Shown here piece after piece: positions 1 through 10,400 of a stretch of 53,107 bases of DNA. A program made the translations under genes and the position numbers. The stretch is from an uncultured Planctomycetaceae bacterium (GTDB lineage Bacteria > Planctomycetota > Planctomycetia > Pirellulales > UBA1268), in contig CAJXFK010000008.1 in assembly GCA_913052575.1 (NCBI GenBank), forward strand, positions 1 through 53,107. Reading direction: 5' to 3'. The number at the start of each line of letters is the position of its first letter. Positions within the stretch are counted from its first letter, which is position 1. Below the pieces are notes generated by a model. That model worked only from the letters and a program-made list of their open reading frames with translations. It was not told the DNA's origin and did not search any database.

Positions 1-216
1 CCTTTACTACGAGACTCTCAGCAGTCGCAACCACTGCACTGACTGCCGCCGAGCGGACCATCTGACTAAGTCAGAAAACTCGTTTATTAAGCCCGAAGAC
101 TCAACATATTTATAGTAGCAGCCGGTCTGATGCTGTGGATATGTTGATCTCCATTGACTCCGTTATTGAGGTGAATTTCTGTCAGAATTCATGTTTTAAA
201 GCTTGTCCAGTGGGTA

Positions 217-828
217 TTAGAGCCTTTGGAATTGTAGTACGTGCTCTCGGCCTTCCCTTCCCGGATAACATGCGTTTGGCTTTTCCGAGTCTAAGAGGAC
301 AAATTCGCTGTCTGCTAAAAAGAGCGATTCTATCTCTTCAAGACTTGTTCCGTGAGGCGGTCCATCGTCTGGTGTTGTCGCGTCGAACTGTGGGTTTAAA
401 TAAAAGATTCCAAGCAATCTCCCGTTTGGCTTCAGGGCGGAAGCGATTGCCGAAACGTATTGGGGACGTTTGGAAGGATCAATTGCGCAGTAACAGGTGT
501 GTTCCCAAACCCAATCAAAGGCTGTGTGGAATTTCCGTGGTAATTGGAAAAGATCTGCCTGCTGGTACTGCTCGTTGTCATGCACCTTGTTCTGCTGACA
601 CGTTGCAATAGCAGTCGGGGAAATATCTATACCAAGAGGTGATGATGTTTGTTCAGCATCAGCGATTGCGCGTACATCATGGCCGGTGCCACATCCAGGA
701 ATCAGAATATGTCCCGATATTCGTCCAGGGTAATTCTTCAGCCAATAAATGAGTGCTGGTGAGGCGTGGCCCTTGTCCCAGGGGGTATCTCCATGACGAT
801 AACGTTGGTCCCAGTCCGGCTGCATCAT
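217..828 (-). CDS. SAM-dependent methyltransferase, thiopurine S-methyltransferase (TPMT) family-like
   Basis: 203-aa ORF; WDQRYRHGDTPWDKGHASPAL N-terminus, GCGTGHDVRAIA SAM motif, GIDISPTAI. Confidence 0.8.
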   Translation of the reverse strand: MMQPDWDQRYRHGDTPWDKGHASPALIYWLKNYPGRISGHILIPGCGTGHDVRAIADAEQTSSPLGIDISPTAIATCQQNKVHDNEQYQQADLFQLPRKFHTAFDWVWEHTCYCAIDPSKRPQYVSAIASALKPNGRLLGIFYLNPQFDATTPDDGPPHGTSLEEIESLFLADSEFVLLDSEKPNACYPGREGREHVLQFQRL

Positions 829-875
829 TGATTGTTTGACGTCGTTTCTAACTATTCTACCGTTGAGTGAGATTC

Positions 876-1334
876 TTAAACTTCTGAAGCTGCTTTAAAA
901 CAAGTTCTTCGGGTGATCCAGCGGCGATAGCAGAACATGAAGTACAGATTGGGATAAGAGAAAAGAAGCCGGGTCACAACTCCCCAGAAACCTCTTTTGT
1001 GCTCGTATTCGATATGTTCGGTCACTCGCGTGTTTTTTCTATCGATTTCCGTAAAGGTATGGGTGTGTTCCCATCTTTTTGCGGGACCACTTTGTTGTAC
1101 GTCAGTAAAGCCATTGACTGAAACATTTTTGTGAATCGCAGTCCAGTTCAGAGGTAGTGGTCCAACCCATAGGGTGAATCGCGAAATGGAACCCTCTGCC
1201 AGCGGCTCAACAGAGTGGATTTTTACAAGTGTTGGGGGCGGAGTTAATTGCTTGAGAGCAGACGTGCTGTTGTGAAATGCCTGCACAACATGGAGCGGGG
1301 CAGGAACTTCGAAGGCGAAATCAAATACAGGCAT
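876..1334 (-). CDS. SRPBCC/polyketide-cyclase-like ligand-binding protein
   Basis: 152-aa ORF; FEVPAPLHVVQAFHN...WTHTHTFTEID..TRVTEHIEYEH pattern typical of START-like proteins. Confidence 0.6.
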   Translation of the reverse strand: MPVFDFAFEVPAPLHVVQAFHNSTSALKQLTPPPTLVKIHSVEPLAEGSISRFTLWVGPLPLNWTAIHKNVSVNGFTDVQQSGPAKRWEHTHTFTEIDRKNTRVTEHIEYEHKRGFWGVVTRLLFSYPNLYFMFCYRRWITRRTCFKAASEV

Positions 1335-1353
1335 AGCAGCATTAGTCGTGTGG

Positions 1354-1899
1354 TTAGAGGCTTTTCAGAGTCTCTTTTGCTTTTTTGACATGTTTGGCAG
1401 CAGAGAACTGAGACGAAAAAGCGAGGCGAATAATCCCGGTTCGGTCGATCACAAATGTTGTTCGGCCGGGTAGTATGCCAAGGGTTCGGGGAACATGAAA
1501 TGCTTTACGAAGCTCGCCGTGAGGATCACTCGCAAGTTGGAAAGGCAAGGAGTGCTTCTCAGCAAAACCTTGATGGCTCTCTGGCGTATCACTACTAATA
1601 CCGATGACTTCTGCATCAAGGCTTTCGAAATCTGGATACGCGTCACGAAATCCGCAAGCCTCGGTCGTACATACTGGAGTATTGTCTTTCGGGTAGAAGA
1701 AGAGCACCACAGATTGCTTGCCCTGGAAGTCTGAGAGTTTAATGACGTTTCCGTCATGTAGTTGAAGGGAAACATCTGGTGCTTGTGTACCAACGGTTCC
1801 TTGCATAGGTATTCCTTTTTCTGTTGCTGTGTTATTGCACCCGATAGCGCAGGCTAGAGCCATACACGTTATGTTGCATAAGAATGTTTGCAATGTCAT
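1354..1899 (-). CDS. Peroxiredoxin (BCP/AhpC-TSA family) with possible lipoprotein signal
   Basis: VVLFFYPKDNTPVCTTEACGFRD active-site motif; N-terminus MTLQTFLCNITCMALACAIGCNN resembles a lipobox. Confidence 0.85.
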   Translation of the reverse strand: MTLQTFLCNITCMALACAIGCNNTATEKGIPMQGTVGTQAPDVSLQLHDGNVIKLSDFQGKQSVVLFFYPKDNTPVCTTEACGFRDAYPDFESLDAEVIGISSDTPESHQGFAEKHSLPFQLASDPHGELRKAFHVPRTLGILPGRTTFVIDRTGIIRLAFSSQFSAAKHVKKAKETLKSL

Positions 1900-2564
1900 T
1901 GGGTGGTGTCATTTTTTTTCATAAATTGACCAGCGGTTGCACCCATAGATAAATACATGCTCATCAGTCCATCAATCGACATGCCGGCGGGAACAACGTT
2001 TTCAACAGGTACAAACATCATAGCGCCACCAAAGGGAACTGGAGCAGTCGGAATAATAACAATCAGGTGATCACGTTCGAGTACGCTATATCGCTCAGAA
2101 GATACAAGAAGGGCTAATACCCGCGACGGTGAATCCTTGCCGAAGGAACAGAAGACAGGCGTCATTCCCTTCATGGCATCATTTTCGCTTGGGCCGATCA
2201 TGTCAATCATCTGTCGGCTCGTGCTATAAATACTACCGACGAGTGGGATACGTTTGAATGCACTTTCTACGGTCTTCCCAATCCATTTTTTTGCACCTAG
2301 TTCCACCAGAAGACCGACTGCAAAGACAACAATAATCACGACCGACCATCCAAGGAAGTACGGTGTTGAAGCGTCTTTGCCCACTTGCATACCAATCGCA
2401 GTGAGTTGTCGACCTATGAGTGTCTCCGGGCCACAGATATATTGAATATATTCAATGACCCACACAACTACCGCAACTGTGACAACAATCGGTAGAATTG
2501 CCAGGACACCCGCTATAAAAAATCCGGTGAGGCGACGGAGAAGAGCCAGAGCAAGACGAGCCAT
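1896..2564 (-). CDS. DUF502 family membrane protein
   Basis: Start chosen at MARLALALLRRLTGFFIAGVLAILPIVVTVAVV; IPLVGSIYSTSRQMIDMI and FVPVENVVPAGMSIDGLMSMYLSMG motifs. Confidence 0.8.
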   Translation of the reverse strand: MARLALALLRRLTGFFIAGVLAILPIVVTVAVVVWVIEYIQYICGPETLIGRQLTAIGMQVGKDASTPYFLGWSVVIIVVFAVGLLVELGAKKWIGKTVESAFKRIPLVGSIYSTSRQMIDMIGPSENDAMKGMTPVFCSFGKDSPSRVLALLVSSERYSVLERDHLIVIIPTAPVPFGGAMMFVPVENVVPAGMSIDGLMSMYLSMGATAGQFMKKNDTTQ

Positions 2565-2599
2565 GAGCGATTCCTTTAAGGTTTTTTGGGTATCAGGAA

Positions 2600-4081
2600 T
2601 TAAGTCGTTTTGACTGATCTGTTTTTGCTTGAACGTTGTTCGAGTGCCGCGACAACGGCACATCCACAGGAATCACTCCAGACATTCACACTGGTACGAA
2701 ACATATCTAATACTCGATCAACAGCAAGAATAATTCCCTGCATTTCAATGGGAAGCCCCACCGCCTGGAGAATCACGATCATCATAACAAGTCCAGCGTG
2801 AGGAATGCCTGCGGCTCCAATACTGGCCAGAAGTGCAGTGATTGCAACAATCAGCTGCTGTTCCAGCGGCAGGACTGCACCATAGTAGAGTTGGCCGATA
2901 AATAAGACTGCAACGGCTTCGTAGAGTGCAGTGCCGTCCATGTTTATTGTTGCTCCCAGTGGAAGCACAAACGAAGAGATGCGGTTATCAACACCAGCTC
3001 TATTTTCTACACAAGCCATGGTAAGCGGAAGCGTACCATTTGAGGATGCGGAGCTAAAAGCCGTGAGAAGAGCAGGGGAAAGAGCCTTTGCGTAGGCAAT
3101 CGGATCACGTCTTGCAACAAAACGTAGTATGAGCGGCAGCACAATCAAAGCATGCGTCAGTAATGCCGCAACCACAGTCAATAAGTACCAAAAGAGTGAT
3201 GCGAACACGGCGGGTCCTTGTGTAGCAGTCACAAAAAGCATTAAGCACAATACCCCGATGGGAGCGAGGGCAATGATTGCCATCGTCATTGCCATCATGA
3301 CTTCAAAACCAGCCTCAGCTGCTGCACGCACGGCTTTCAGCGTTTTTCCTCCGACAATGACAGCGAATATCGAAAATGCAAGCGTAAATGAAATGATTGA
3401 CAAGAAATGAGAGTTCGCGATTGCAGCTATCGGATTCGTTGGAATCATCCGTTCGACCTGCTCGAAGAGAAGGGTTCCAAGAGATTGGCCAGCTGTTTCT
3501 ACGACTTGGACAGCCGGAGCAGCGTTTTCGGTAATTCCGGGCCGGAAGATATTGACTGCGACCAGTCCAATGGTGATAGCTGCTGCACTTGTACAGATGT
3601 AGTAAAGGATTGTTCGAAGAAACATGCCGCCGAGGCTTGCAGCATCACCAAGGCCTGTGATCCCACAAATGAGTGAAGTGATAATAAGTGGCACGGCAAC
3701 CATTTGAAGAAGTCTGAGAAAGAGATTTCCTATGAGTTGAGAGGTTTCGCCAACCACTCGGGCAGTACTACGACCAAATTGATGAAACCAGGCAGCGGCC
3801 TCAGGCTGAGTGTGCCGAAGTTCATCTACGGTTGCAGCCGCTCCGGGAGTCTTGCGTGTGCCATCGACAATCGCGGATCGTTTGTCACCAGAAGCTGTTG
3901 TCCAATCAATTCTTATGTGATTCGATGAATCATGAATTTCTAGAGAGGTGATTGCAGCGGGGAGTTCATCCACCTGGACAATAGTAGTTCGGGTTCCTCC
4001 ATATATGTTCAGGCTGATGCCAATGAGTGCACCAAGTGTCATCCCAATAGCTATTTGCCAATGCAGTGCAAGTTTCATCAT
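2600..4081 (-). CDS. Dicarboxylate/amino acid:cation symporter (DAACS family)
   Basis: FLRLLQMVAVPLIITSLICGITGLGD, FVLPLGATINMDGTALYE, AGIPHAGLVMM motifs; start assigned at MMKLALHWQIAIG. Confidence 0.88.
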   Translation of the reverse strand: MMKLALHWQIAIGMTLGALIGISLNIYGGTRTTIVQVDELPAAITSLEIHDSSNHIRIDWTTASGDKRSAIVDGTRKTPGAAATVDELRHTQPEAAAWFHQFGRSTARVVGETSQLIGNLFLRLLQMVAVPLIITSLICGITGLGDAASLGGMFLRTILYYICTSAAAITIGLVAVNIFRPGITENAAPAVQVVETAGQSLGTLLFEQVERMIPTNPIAAIANSHFLSIISFTLAFSIFAVIVGGKTLKAVRAAAEAGFEVMMAMTMAIIALAPIGVLCLMLFVTATQGPAVFASLFWYLLTVVAALLTHALIVLPLILRFVARRDPIAYAKALSPALLTAFSSASSNGTLPLTMACVENRAGVDNRISSFVLPLGATINMDGTALYEAVAVLFIGQLYYGAVLPLEQQLIVAITALLASIGAAGIPHAGLVMMIVILQAVGLPIEMQGIILAVDRVLDMFRTSVNVWSDSCGCAVVAALEQRSSKNRSVKTT

Positions 4082-4100
4082 AAGGATGTTTTGCTTTCCT

Positions 4101-4700
4101 TTAGGGCGCAATAATGGACCACGATACTGGATTATTCTTAACAGAGAGAAGAACACGCTGATGTCCTGTTGCGTGAAGCGTGAGGATTTCGAGTTCTTCA
4201 AATTGGCATGCTACAACTACAAATTGGGAGAAGCCTTTCGAGTCACCTGTCTTTGGTACGAGAGGAGCGGGTGGAAACTGGTCCACGTGGGCTCCGGGTG
4301 GATTTGGTGTCCCGTAGCATGCACGGCTTGAGTTGCGGGAGTCTTGCCACGCCTGCTTGGCACGTTCATTTTGATTGTGGGTTGTAGCAAGGGCATTGAG
4401 GCGTATTTGAACACGTGCCAAAGAATCATACCAATGCAGGCAAAGATTCTTGCAATGCTGCAGGTCTTTGATCTTTGGAGAGCGAAGATCTGTATGAAAC
4501 GTAAACTCCGGAAGTGTTTCATTAAATTGGCGAAGTACAACCGAACGTGTCTGGGGAAATCCATTACCTGTAACGCTACTGACATTTGCTACATGAAACG
4601 GGTGCTTCGCAGAATGAATTGCATTGTTGAATTGGGTGATGCAGAAGTCCCAGAAGGACAAGGCATTGTATTGGGTGAGGTCCCAGGCTGAATTGTTCAC
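4101..4700 (-). CDS. Pyridoxamine 5'-phosphate oxidase-like FMN-binding protein (Alr4036-type)
   Basis: SVTGNGFPQTRSVVLRQF, FHTDLRSPKIKDL, terminal HQRVLLSVKNNPVSWSIIAP; ORF extends to 4829 but that GTG overlaps the neighbour's Shine-Dalgarno, so GTG at 4700 is more likely. Confidence 0.65.
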   Translation of the reverse strand: MNNSAWDLTQYNALSFWDFCITQFNNAIHSAKHPFHVANVSSVTGNGFPQTRSVVLRQFNETLPEFTFHTDLRSPKIKDLQHCKNLCLHWYDSLARVQIRLNALATTHNQNERAKQAWQDSRNSSRACYGTPNPPGAHVDQFPPAPLVPKTGDSKGFSQFVVVACQFEELEILTLHATGHQRVLLSVKNNPVSWSIIAP

Positions 4701-4830
4701 AATAGAACTTTTCTCGTGGCGTGTGTAAAACGCGTAGGTATACTTCGCGCCTGTTGGGTGTGGTTCGTCCGGAAGAGATGTAGCATACCTTGATAAGGTT
4801 AAAATAAATGACTGTTTTAAGGAGGCCACG

Positions 4831-5595
4831 ATGATTCGAAGCTATGGCAGTATTTTTGTTTTTCTGGGATTCGTTTGTGGAATTGCTCAGATTCATGCAG
4901 ATGAGATGTCAGTCAAGGTTGTTGAGGCACCGGCCGAGACACCAGGGATGAGGGCCCTTTTTAATGGAAAAGATCTCGCAGGATGGACAGGTGATGCACG
5001 TCTTTGGAGTGTTCGGGATGGAGTCCTTCGCGGAGAAACCACCGAAGATGAATCCACTAGTGGAAATACCTTCCTTATTTTTAAAGGAGATGGGGAAACA
5101 CCAGAAGAATTTGATGACTTTGAGCTGCGACTCTCTTTCCGGTGTAATGCAACGAATAATTCCGGTATTCAGTATCGATCAGAATGGTTGTCAGATCGGA
5201 AGAATGGCTGGGTGCTCGCTGGGTACCAGCATGAAGTCCGGAATGAAATTGGTTTCCCAAATGTATCATCATTTATTTATGACGAGAAAGGGAAGGGGAA
5301 GCGGTTGTGTAATATCGGTGAGGTATGTGAACGTAATAAACAAGGCGAAAAGACAGTGACGGAACTGCTCATTGATGAACGACAATTTCAAAAACTATTT
5401 CATCTCGATGGCTGGAATGATGTCGTGATCACCGCTGAGGGTAACCGTGTGCGTCATTTTCTTAACGGGCGGCAGGTTATCGACTTTGTGAATTTGGACG
5501 CAGGAACAGTTCGGGAAAAAGGCATTCTTGGTTTGCAGCTTCACCAAGGCAAGCCCATGTGGGCAGAATTCAAAAACATCCGAATAAAAAACTGA
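4831..5595 (+). CDS. Secreted DUF1080 (3-keto-disaccharide hydrolase-like) protein
   Basis: Signal peptide; MRALFNGKDLAGWTGDARLWSVRDGVLRGETT, NNSGIQYRSE, GILGLQLHQGKPMWAEFKNIRIK; GGAGG upstream of ATG. Confidence 0.9.
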   Translation: MIRSYGSIFVFLGFVCGIAQIHADEMSVKVVEAPAETPGMRALFNGKDLAGWTGDARLWSVRDGVLRGETTEDESTSGNTFLIFKGDGETPEEFDDFELRLSFRCNATNNSGIQYRSEWLSDRKNGWVLAGYQHEVRNEIGFPNVSSFIYDEKGKGKRLCNIGEVCERNKQGEKTVTELLIDERQFQKLFHLDGWNDVVITAEGNRVRHFLNGRQVIDFVNLDAGTVREKGILGLQLHQGKPMWAEFKNIRIKN

Positions 5596-5658
5596 GTGTA
5601 TTGGTGAAAGTTATTCTGGAAACGATGTTTTAAAAAATCTAATTCTTTTAAAAAAAGA

Positions 5659-5690
5659 GCCCGTCGATATCGCGAAGGACATCGACGGGC
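5659..5690. terminator. Bidirectional Rho-independent terminator
   Basis: Perfect 10-bp stem GCCCGTCGAT / ATCGACGGGC (5659-5668, 5681-5690), 12-nt loop, A-tract before and T-rich after, between convergent genes. Confidence 0.88.
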
Positions 5691-5703
5691 TTTCTTATAA
5701 AGA

Positions 5704-7047
5704 TTAGACGAGGTCGTACGCTTGTTCCTGATGTTCTGTCAGATCGAGCCCCATCTGTTCTGTTTCAAGGGATACCCTCATGCCAATAAGTTTGTTGACA
5801 AGGATGAAGGCAAGTATGGAGACCACGCCACTCCATACGATTGTGACAAGGACACTCTTTGTTTGAACCCATACTTGATCCAACATGTCAAGTTCCATTC
5901 CGGAACCACCGAGGGCTTCGGCTGCAAACACACCGGTTAAAATTGCGCCTATGATGCCGCCGACGCCATGCACACCAAAAACATCGAGGCTATCGTCGTA
6001 GCCGAATTTATGTTTCACGCTCGTAGCAAAGTAGTAGCAGACCAATGATGAAATAGCACCCAGGGCAATAGCCCCAAGTGGACCCGCGGTGCCGCTGGCG
6101 GGAGTAATAGCTACCAGACCGGCAACTGCACCAGTTGCGATGCCAAGTGCTGATGCTTTCCCGTGAGCCCATACTTCGATGAGCATCCAGACGGTTGCTG
6201 CTGTTGCCGCAGCGATATGCGTGACCAAGAGTGCCATGGCGGCAGTTCCGTCGGCAGCTAGTTCGCTGCCTGCATTAAATCCGAACCATCCTACCCACAG
6301 CATGCCGGCACCCATGACAGTGAAGGGCAGATTGTGAGGACGCATGGGTTCTCGTGGAAAGCCCTTACGAGGTCCAAGAAGAAGGCATGTCACCAGGCCG
6401 GCAATACCCGCATTGACGTGAACTACTGTGCCTCCAGCAAAGTCAAGAACACCCCAATCAGCAAATAACGCACCCTCGCCAGCCCACGCCATATGGCAAA
6501 TTGGTAGGTACGAGAATGTAAACCAGAGAATACTGAAGAGCATCATGCCAGAGAATTTCATTCGCTCGGCAAATGCTCCTACAATGAGAGCTGGTGTAAT
6601 AATGGCAAATGTCATTTGGAACGCTGCAAATAATGATTCTGGAATCGTACCACTTACGCTATCTACCGTAATGCCTTTGAGCAGGATTTGGTCAAAGCCG
6701 CCAATGTATTTCTGGAAATCACCACCATGTGTAAACGCCAGGCTGTATCCATAGATAACCCAGAGTAGTGTCATCACGCCAGCAAGTGCAAAACATTGCA
6801 CAAGTACTGAAAGAACATTTTTGGATCGAACAAGACCACCATAGAAAAGTGCGAGTCCGGGAAGTGTCATAAAAAGAACAAGTGCAGTTGCCACAATCAT
6901 CCAGGCGGTATCGGCTCCATTAAGAGTCGAAGGAGCACTATCCGAGGCAAATAATTGACTTGATTGTGAGAGGCATATGACGCCAGTAAAAAATCCGATC
7001 CGCGATATCGCAGCCATTTGGGATATCGCAGCCATTAATGTGTGCAT
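5704..7047 (-). CDS. amt: Ammonium transporter
   Basis: GADTAWMIVATALVLFMTLPGLALFYGGLVRSKNVLSV, DFAGGTVVHVNAGIAGLV, DVFGVHGVGGIIGAILTGVFA; start at MHTLMAAISQ. Confidence 0.93.
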   Translation of the reverse strand: MHTLMAAISQMAAISRIGFFTGVICLSQSSQLFASDSAPSTLNGADTAWMIVATALVLFMTLPGLALFYGGLVRSKNVLSVLVQCFALAGVMTLLWVIYGYSLAFTHGGDFQKYIGGFDQILLKGITVDSVSGTIPESLFAAFQMTFAIITPALIVGAFAERMKFSGMMLFSILWFTFSYLPICHMAWAGEGALFADWGVLDFAGGTVVHVNAGIAGLVTCLLLGPRKGFPREPMRPHNLPFTVMGAGMLWVGWFGFNAGSELAADGTAAMALLVTHIAAATAATVWMLIEVWAHGKASALGIATGAVAGLVAITPASGTAGPLGAIALGAISSLVCYYFATSVKHKFGYDDSLDVFGVHGVGGIIGAILTGVFAAEALGGSGMELDMLDQVWVQTKSVLVTIVWSGVVSILAFILVNKLIGMRVSLETEQMGLDLTEHQEQAYDLV

Positions 7048-7428
7048 CGTTTTCCCCTGAAGACGTCGAGTTTGTAGAGGTTTTCCGTCGGGTCCGTATG
7101 TACGCCCTTTCGTCGGGTCCGTATCTACGCACGTTTTATTGAGCCAGAGAATACCATGCAGGCCCATTCTCGTCATTGGGTGCCCGATGTTTTCGGGCGA
7201 GAAGGGCAGCCAGGTAGGGACTTTTTTACAATACGAGGAAAATATGCAGTGACGTGCCTGTTTCAATGCAATATCCGATATGACTTCAGGCAGACGGAAG
7301 TTCTTCTTCGTGTTCTCCCTAGGTCCTTAAGATTTGGACTGTGTGCCGCCCAAGAGAGAGTGCTCAAGCAGTGTCATGGGCATCATTCGGTAGTGCCAGT
7401 TTCTAAGGCATAAGGGAACCAGTCACGT

Positions 7429-10400
7429 TTATGATTCTGACTTCATATGCACATCTACTTGAGGGAAGGCAATCTCAATATTTTCTTCAGCAAAGCGTTC
7501 AGCTATTGCATTATGGAGTTCATTGACGGTAGCAAAACGATTGTCGAGCGTTGCGAGATAAAAGCGGACAGCAAAGTTCAGCGTCGAATCTCCAAACTCG
7601 TCGAAGGTCACTATGGGTCCTGGTTCTTTTAGGATGTGTGGCGTATTGCGACAAATTTCTCTGAGAATTTCACCCACGCGTCTGGTGTCCGTTCCATATG
7701 CAACACCGACCCGGACGAGTGAACGGTTTACAGAATCTGAAAGGGTCCAGTTAATGACACGGCCCGTAATGAGATCCTTATTTGGGATTACATATTCCTG
7801 ACGTTCATACGTTGTGACTGTCGTGGCTCGCATTCGAATTCGTGATACAACACCCGTGACTGAATCAATCGTGACGACATCTCCCACCCGAATAGGCTGT
7901 TCAAACAGAACGATCAGCCCGCACACGAAATTTGCGACAACTTCCTGGAGTCCAAAACCAAGGCCGACACTTAGGCCTGCAGCGAGCCATTGCACGCTAC
8001 TCCAGCGAAGCCCTAGTGCTCCAGCAACAACGATCACTCCACAAAAAGCAAAAACGTAACTGATGAGTGTGTTCAGGGCATACCGTGCCGCATTATCGAG
8101 GGGCAGCCGCTGAAGAATAAGTGCCTCAAGGAGCCCGGGTGTATTACGGACAAGCACAAAAGTAATGAGTAAGGTCGGTAGCGCTACAAGAACGTTACCG
8201 AGTGAAACCGAACTCAGGACTTTCCCATCCGGCGCCAGTTCCTGCCAAAGAACAATCGATTCGAGAAATGAAAGAGCAGGCAAGACGGGGCTCCAGATCC
8301 AGAGAAGTCCCGAGAAGAGCACGATAAGAACTGATGCATTGATAAGCCGGTGTGTCTGCTCGTCAATTGCAGACAGTTTCATCTGGTTGACATCAAGAAG
8401 ATCGGTTGCAGCGCCTGAGGCCTCCGCCTGTTCCTTTATTGCCATTTGCTCTTTCAGTTGCCGCAATGCAATGCGTCTTTTCGATACAAGGAGCCATCGT
8501 TCGGCGATACCTTGTAGCACTGCTGTAGCAACGACAAGCCAGATTGTTTGGTACAGCGATATTGTTAATTGTCCAGCAGCATACGCGTAGCCAGACAGGC
8601 TTAGGCCTGCAAGAACAATTGGAATTACGATAAGGAACGGCCGCCAGATCCACTCAAACCTTGCAATGAGGCTATCGGGTTGGGTTGCTCGCAGCCCTGC
8701 AACAACACCAGACTTTTTATCAAGAAGTCTCCAGAGGGTTCCCGCGATGAAAAGCATTAGGATCGCAAAAATAATGCGGGCCAGTGCAGAGATTTCTCGA
8801 TGCACGTATCGTTCAAGTAGGAGAAAGGTCGCAAGGAAAACAAGTGTCAAGCCAACCCAGCCAATGCGTCGTACAGCCTGACCAAGTGGTTTGATGACAA
8901 GTTCAGGCCATCCAAAGTGAGCAGTTGCAACGCCGTGTGGACGGATCAGTTGTCGAAGTATTTCAAGGGGCAAGAAAACAAGGCCTGCGACCCAAAGCCC
9001 ATTCGCGATAGACGCCTCAGTCGACTCTGGCTCAGCATATCGTCCAAGAAACCAGGCCACCGCGGAGAGTGCGAGCCACACCGGAAGAGAAGCGCATACT
9101 GTGAAACAGACTGCTTGTATCGTTGGCCATAAACGCATTGCGTTTGAGCCGTTAACCGAACTACTTATGGCAGTGATGCGTCGAATGAAGACTCGGTAAC
9201 AGAGTGCCATTGCAACCGTGGCTAATAAAAACGATATAGCGAGAAAAGGTTTGGCAGTTACGTTGCTCCAAAATGATTTTATGATTGAGCCAACAGGCTG
9301 TGATTCAAAGCGCTTCGCGACTGTGTAAAGACGGCTTATATCTGAGAGACGAATCGGCTTGTCGCTACGAACCCAAAGAAGATTGGTGTCGATAAGGTGC
9401 TGGTACTCGTCGATGATGTGTGATACTTGATCGAGGGTCACACCGAGAGGAATAAGGATGTCGATAAGACAGCGGTCAATGTCGATACTCATGGTGCTCA
9501 GGATTTTTTTCCTGGCTTTGAGTGCGTCTTCTTTTTCCTGATTATTATTCAACGATAATTGTTGTTCGACTTTATCGAGTTCGGTGTCGATGTCACCGAG
9601 GATATCTTGTGCATTATCGACCGCCGAACCTTGCGAATAGGACTGGTAAAGGAGAGTCCGTTCCCGGTTGAGCATGACATGCTTCCTGCGCAGCAGATAG
9701 CCAGCTGTGCGACTCAGACCAGAGCCTGTTGCACGATCGGAGTCAACGAGCGACATCGTTTCCTGCATGTCTTCTCGTAGACGCTTTGTCTTTTCTTTAA
9801 GGGCAAGCAGTTGCGTGCTCAAAGTCTCTGCGTTTGAGACTGTCAGAGGCCATTGGTCAAGCAGTTTGGAAAAATGGTCAAAATCGTATGAGTCATTAAA
9901 GTCTTTTTCTTGTGCACTAGCACGATAGGTAGCAATCTTGGAATTGATTTCATCGGTATGTCGTCGTGTAACCCATGCTGTGACTGTTGTAATTGTTCTT
10001 GAGATTGCCGCTGCACGTTTGTCTAAGTCGGTTTTCTCGAGGGGTAAGACGGATGCCTCAGCATCATAGGTAATGATTTTTTGTTGAGCTAATTCGAGAA
10101 TGGTCTCGAGTTTGGCTCTCTTGGCAACAGTGGCTTGTTTGAGTGCTGATGTAAGAACAGGGTTTTCCCCTTTTGTCTCTATCGGGGAGGAAAGCGTGGC
10201 CAATTCTTCTTCTGTCTGGGAAATCTGTATTGGCAGTTCTTTAGTTTCTGTGCGACGTTCGTTGAGCTGCTGCTGGATTTTATTTGCTTCCGCGGTTGTC
10301 GATAAAAGCTGTTTATTGAGAGTTCGCAGAAGTTCTTCAATTTGTGCACCATCACTTTCAGCCGTCACTCCGTTGAGCGGTATATTTATCTCTTGATCTT

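Noticed and set aside
135-611. 158-aa plus-strand ORF at the window start
   Set aside because: Mostly antisense to the TPMT-like methyltransferase, which has clear motifs.
7182-7198. GCCCGA-TGTTT-TCGGGC hairpin in the amt upstream region
   Set aside because: Only 6 bp with no T-tract and no conserved riboswitch-like context; could be chance.
7240-7275. Possible sigma54 (-24/-12) promoter for amt on the minus strand (AGGCACGTCACTGC)
   Set aside because: GG and GC are separated by 9 rather than 10 bases and the -12 TTGC is imperfect.
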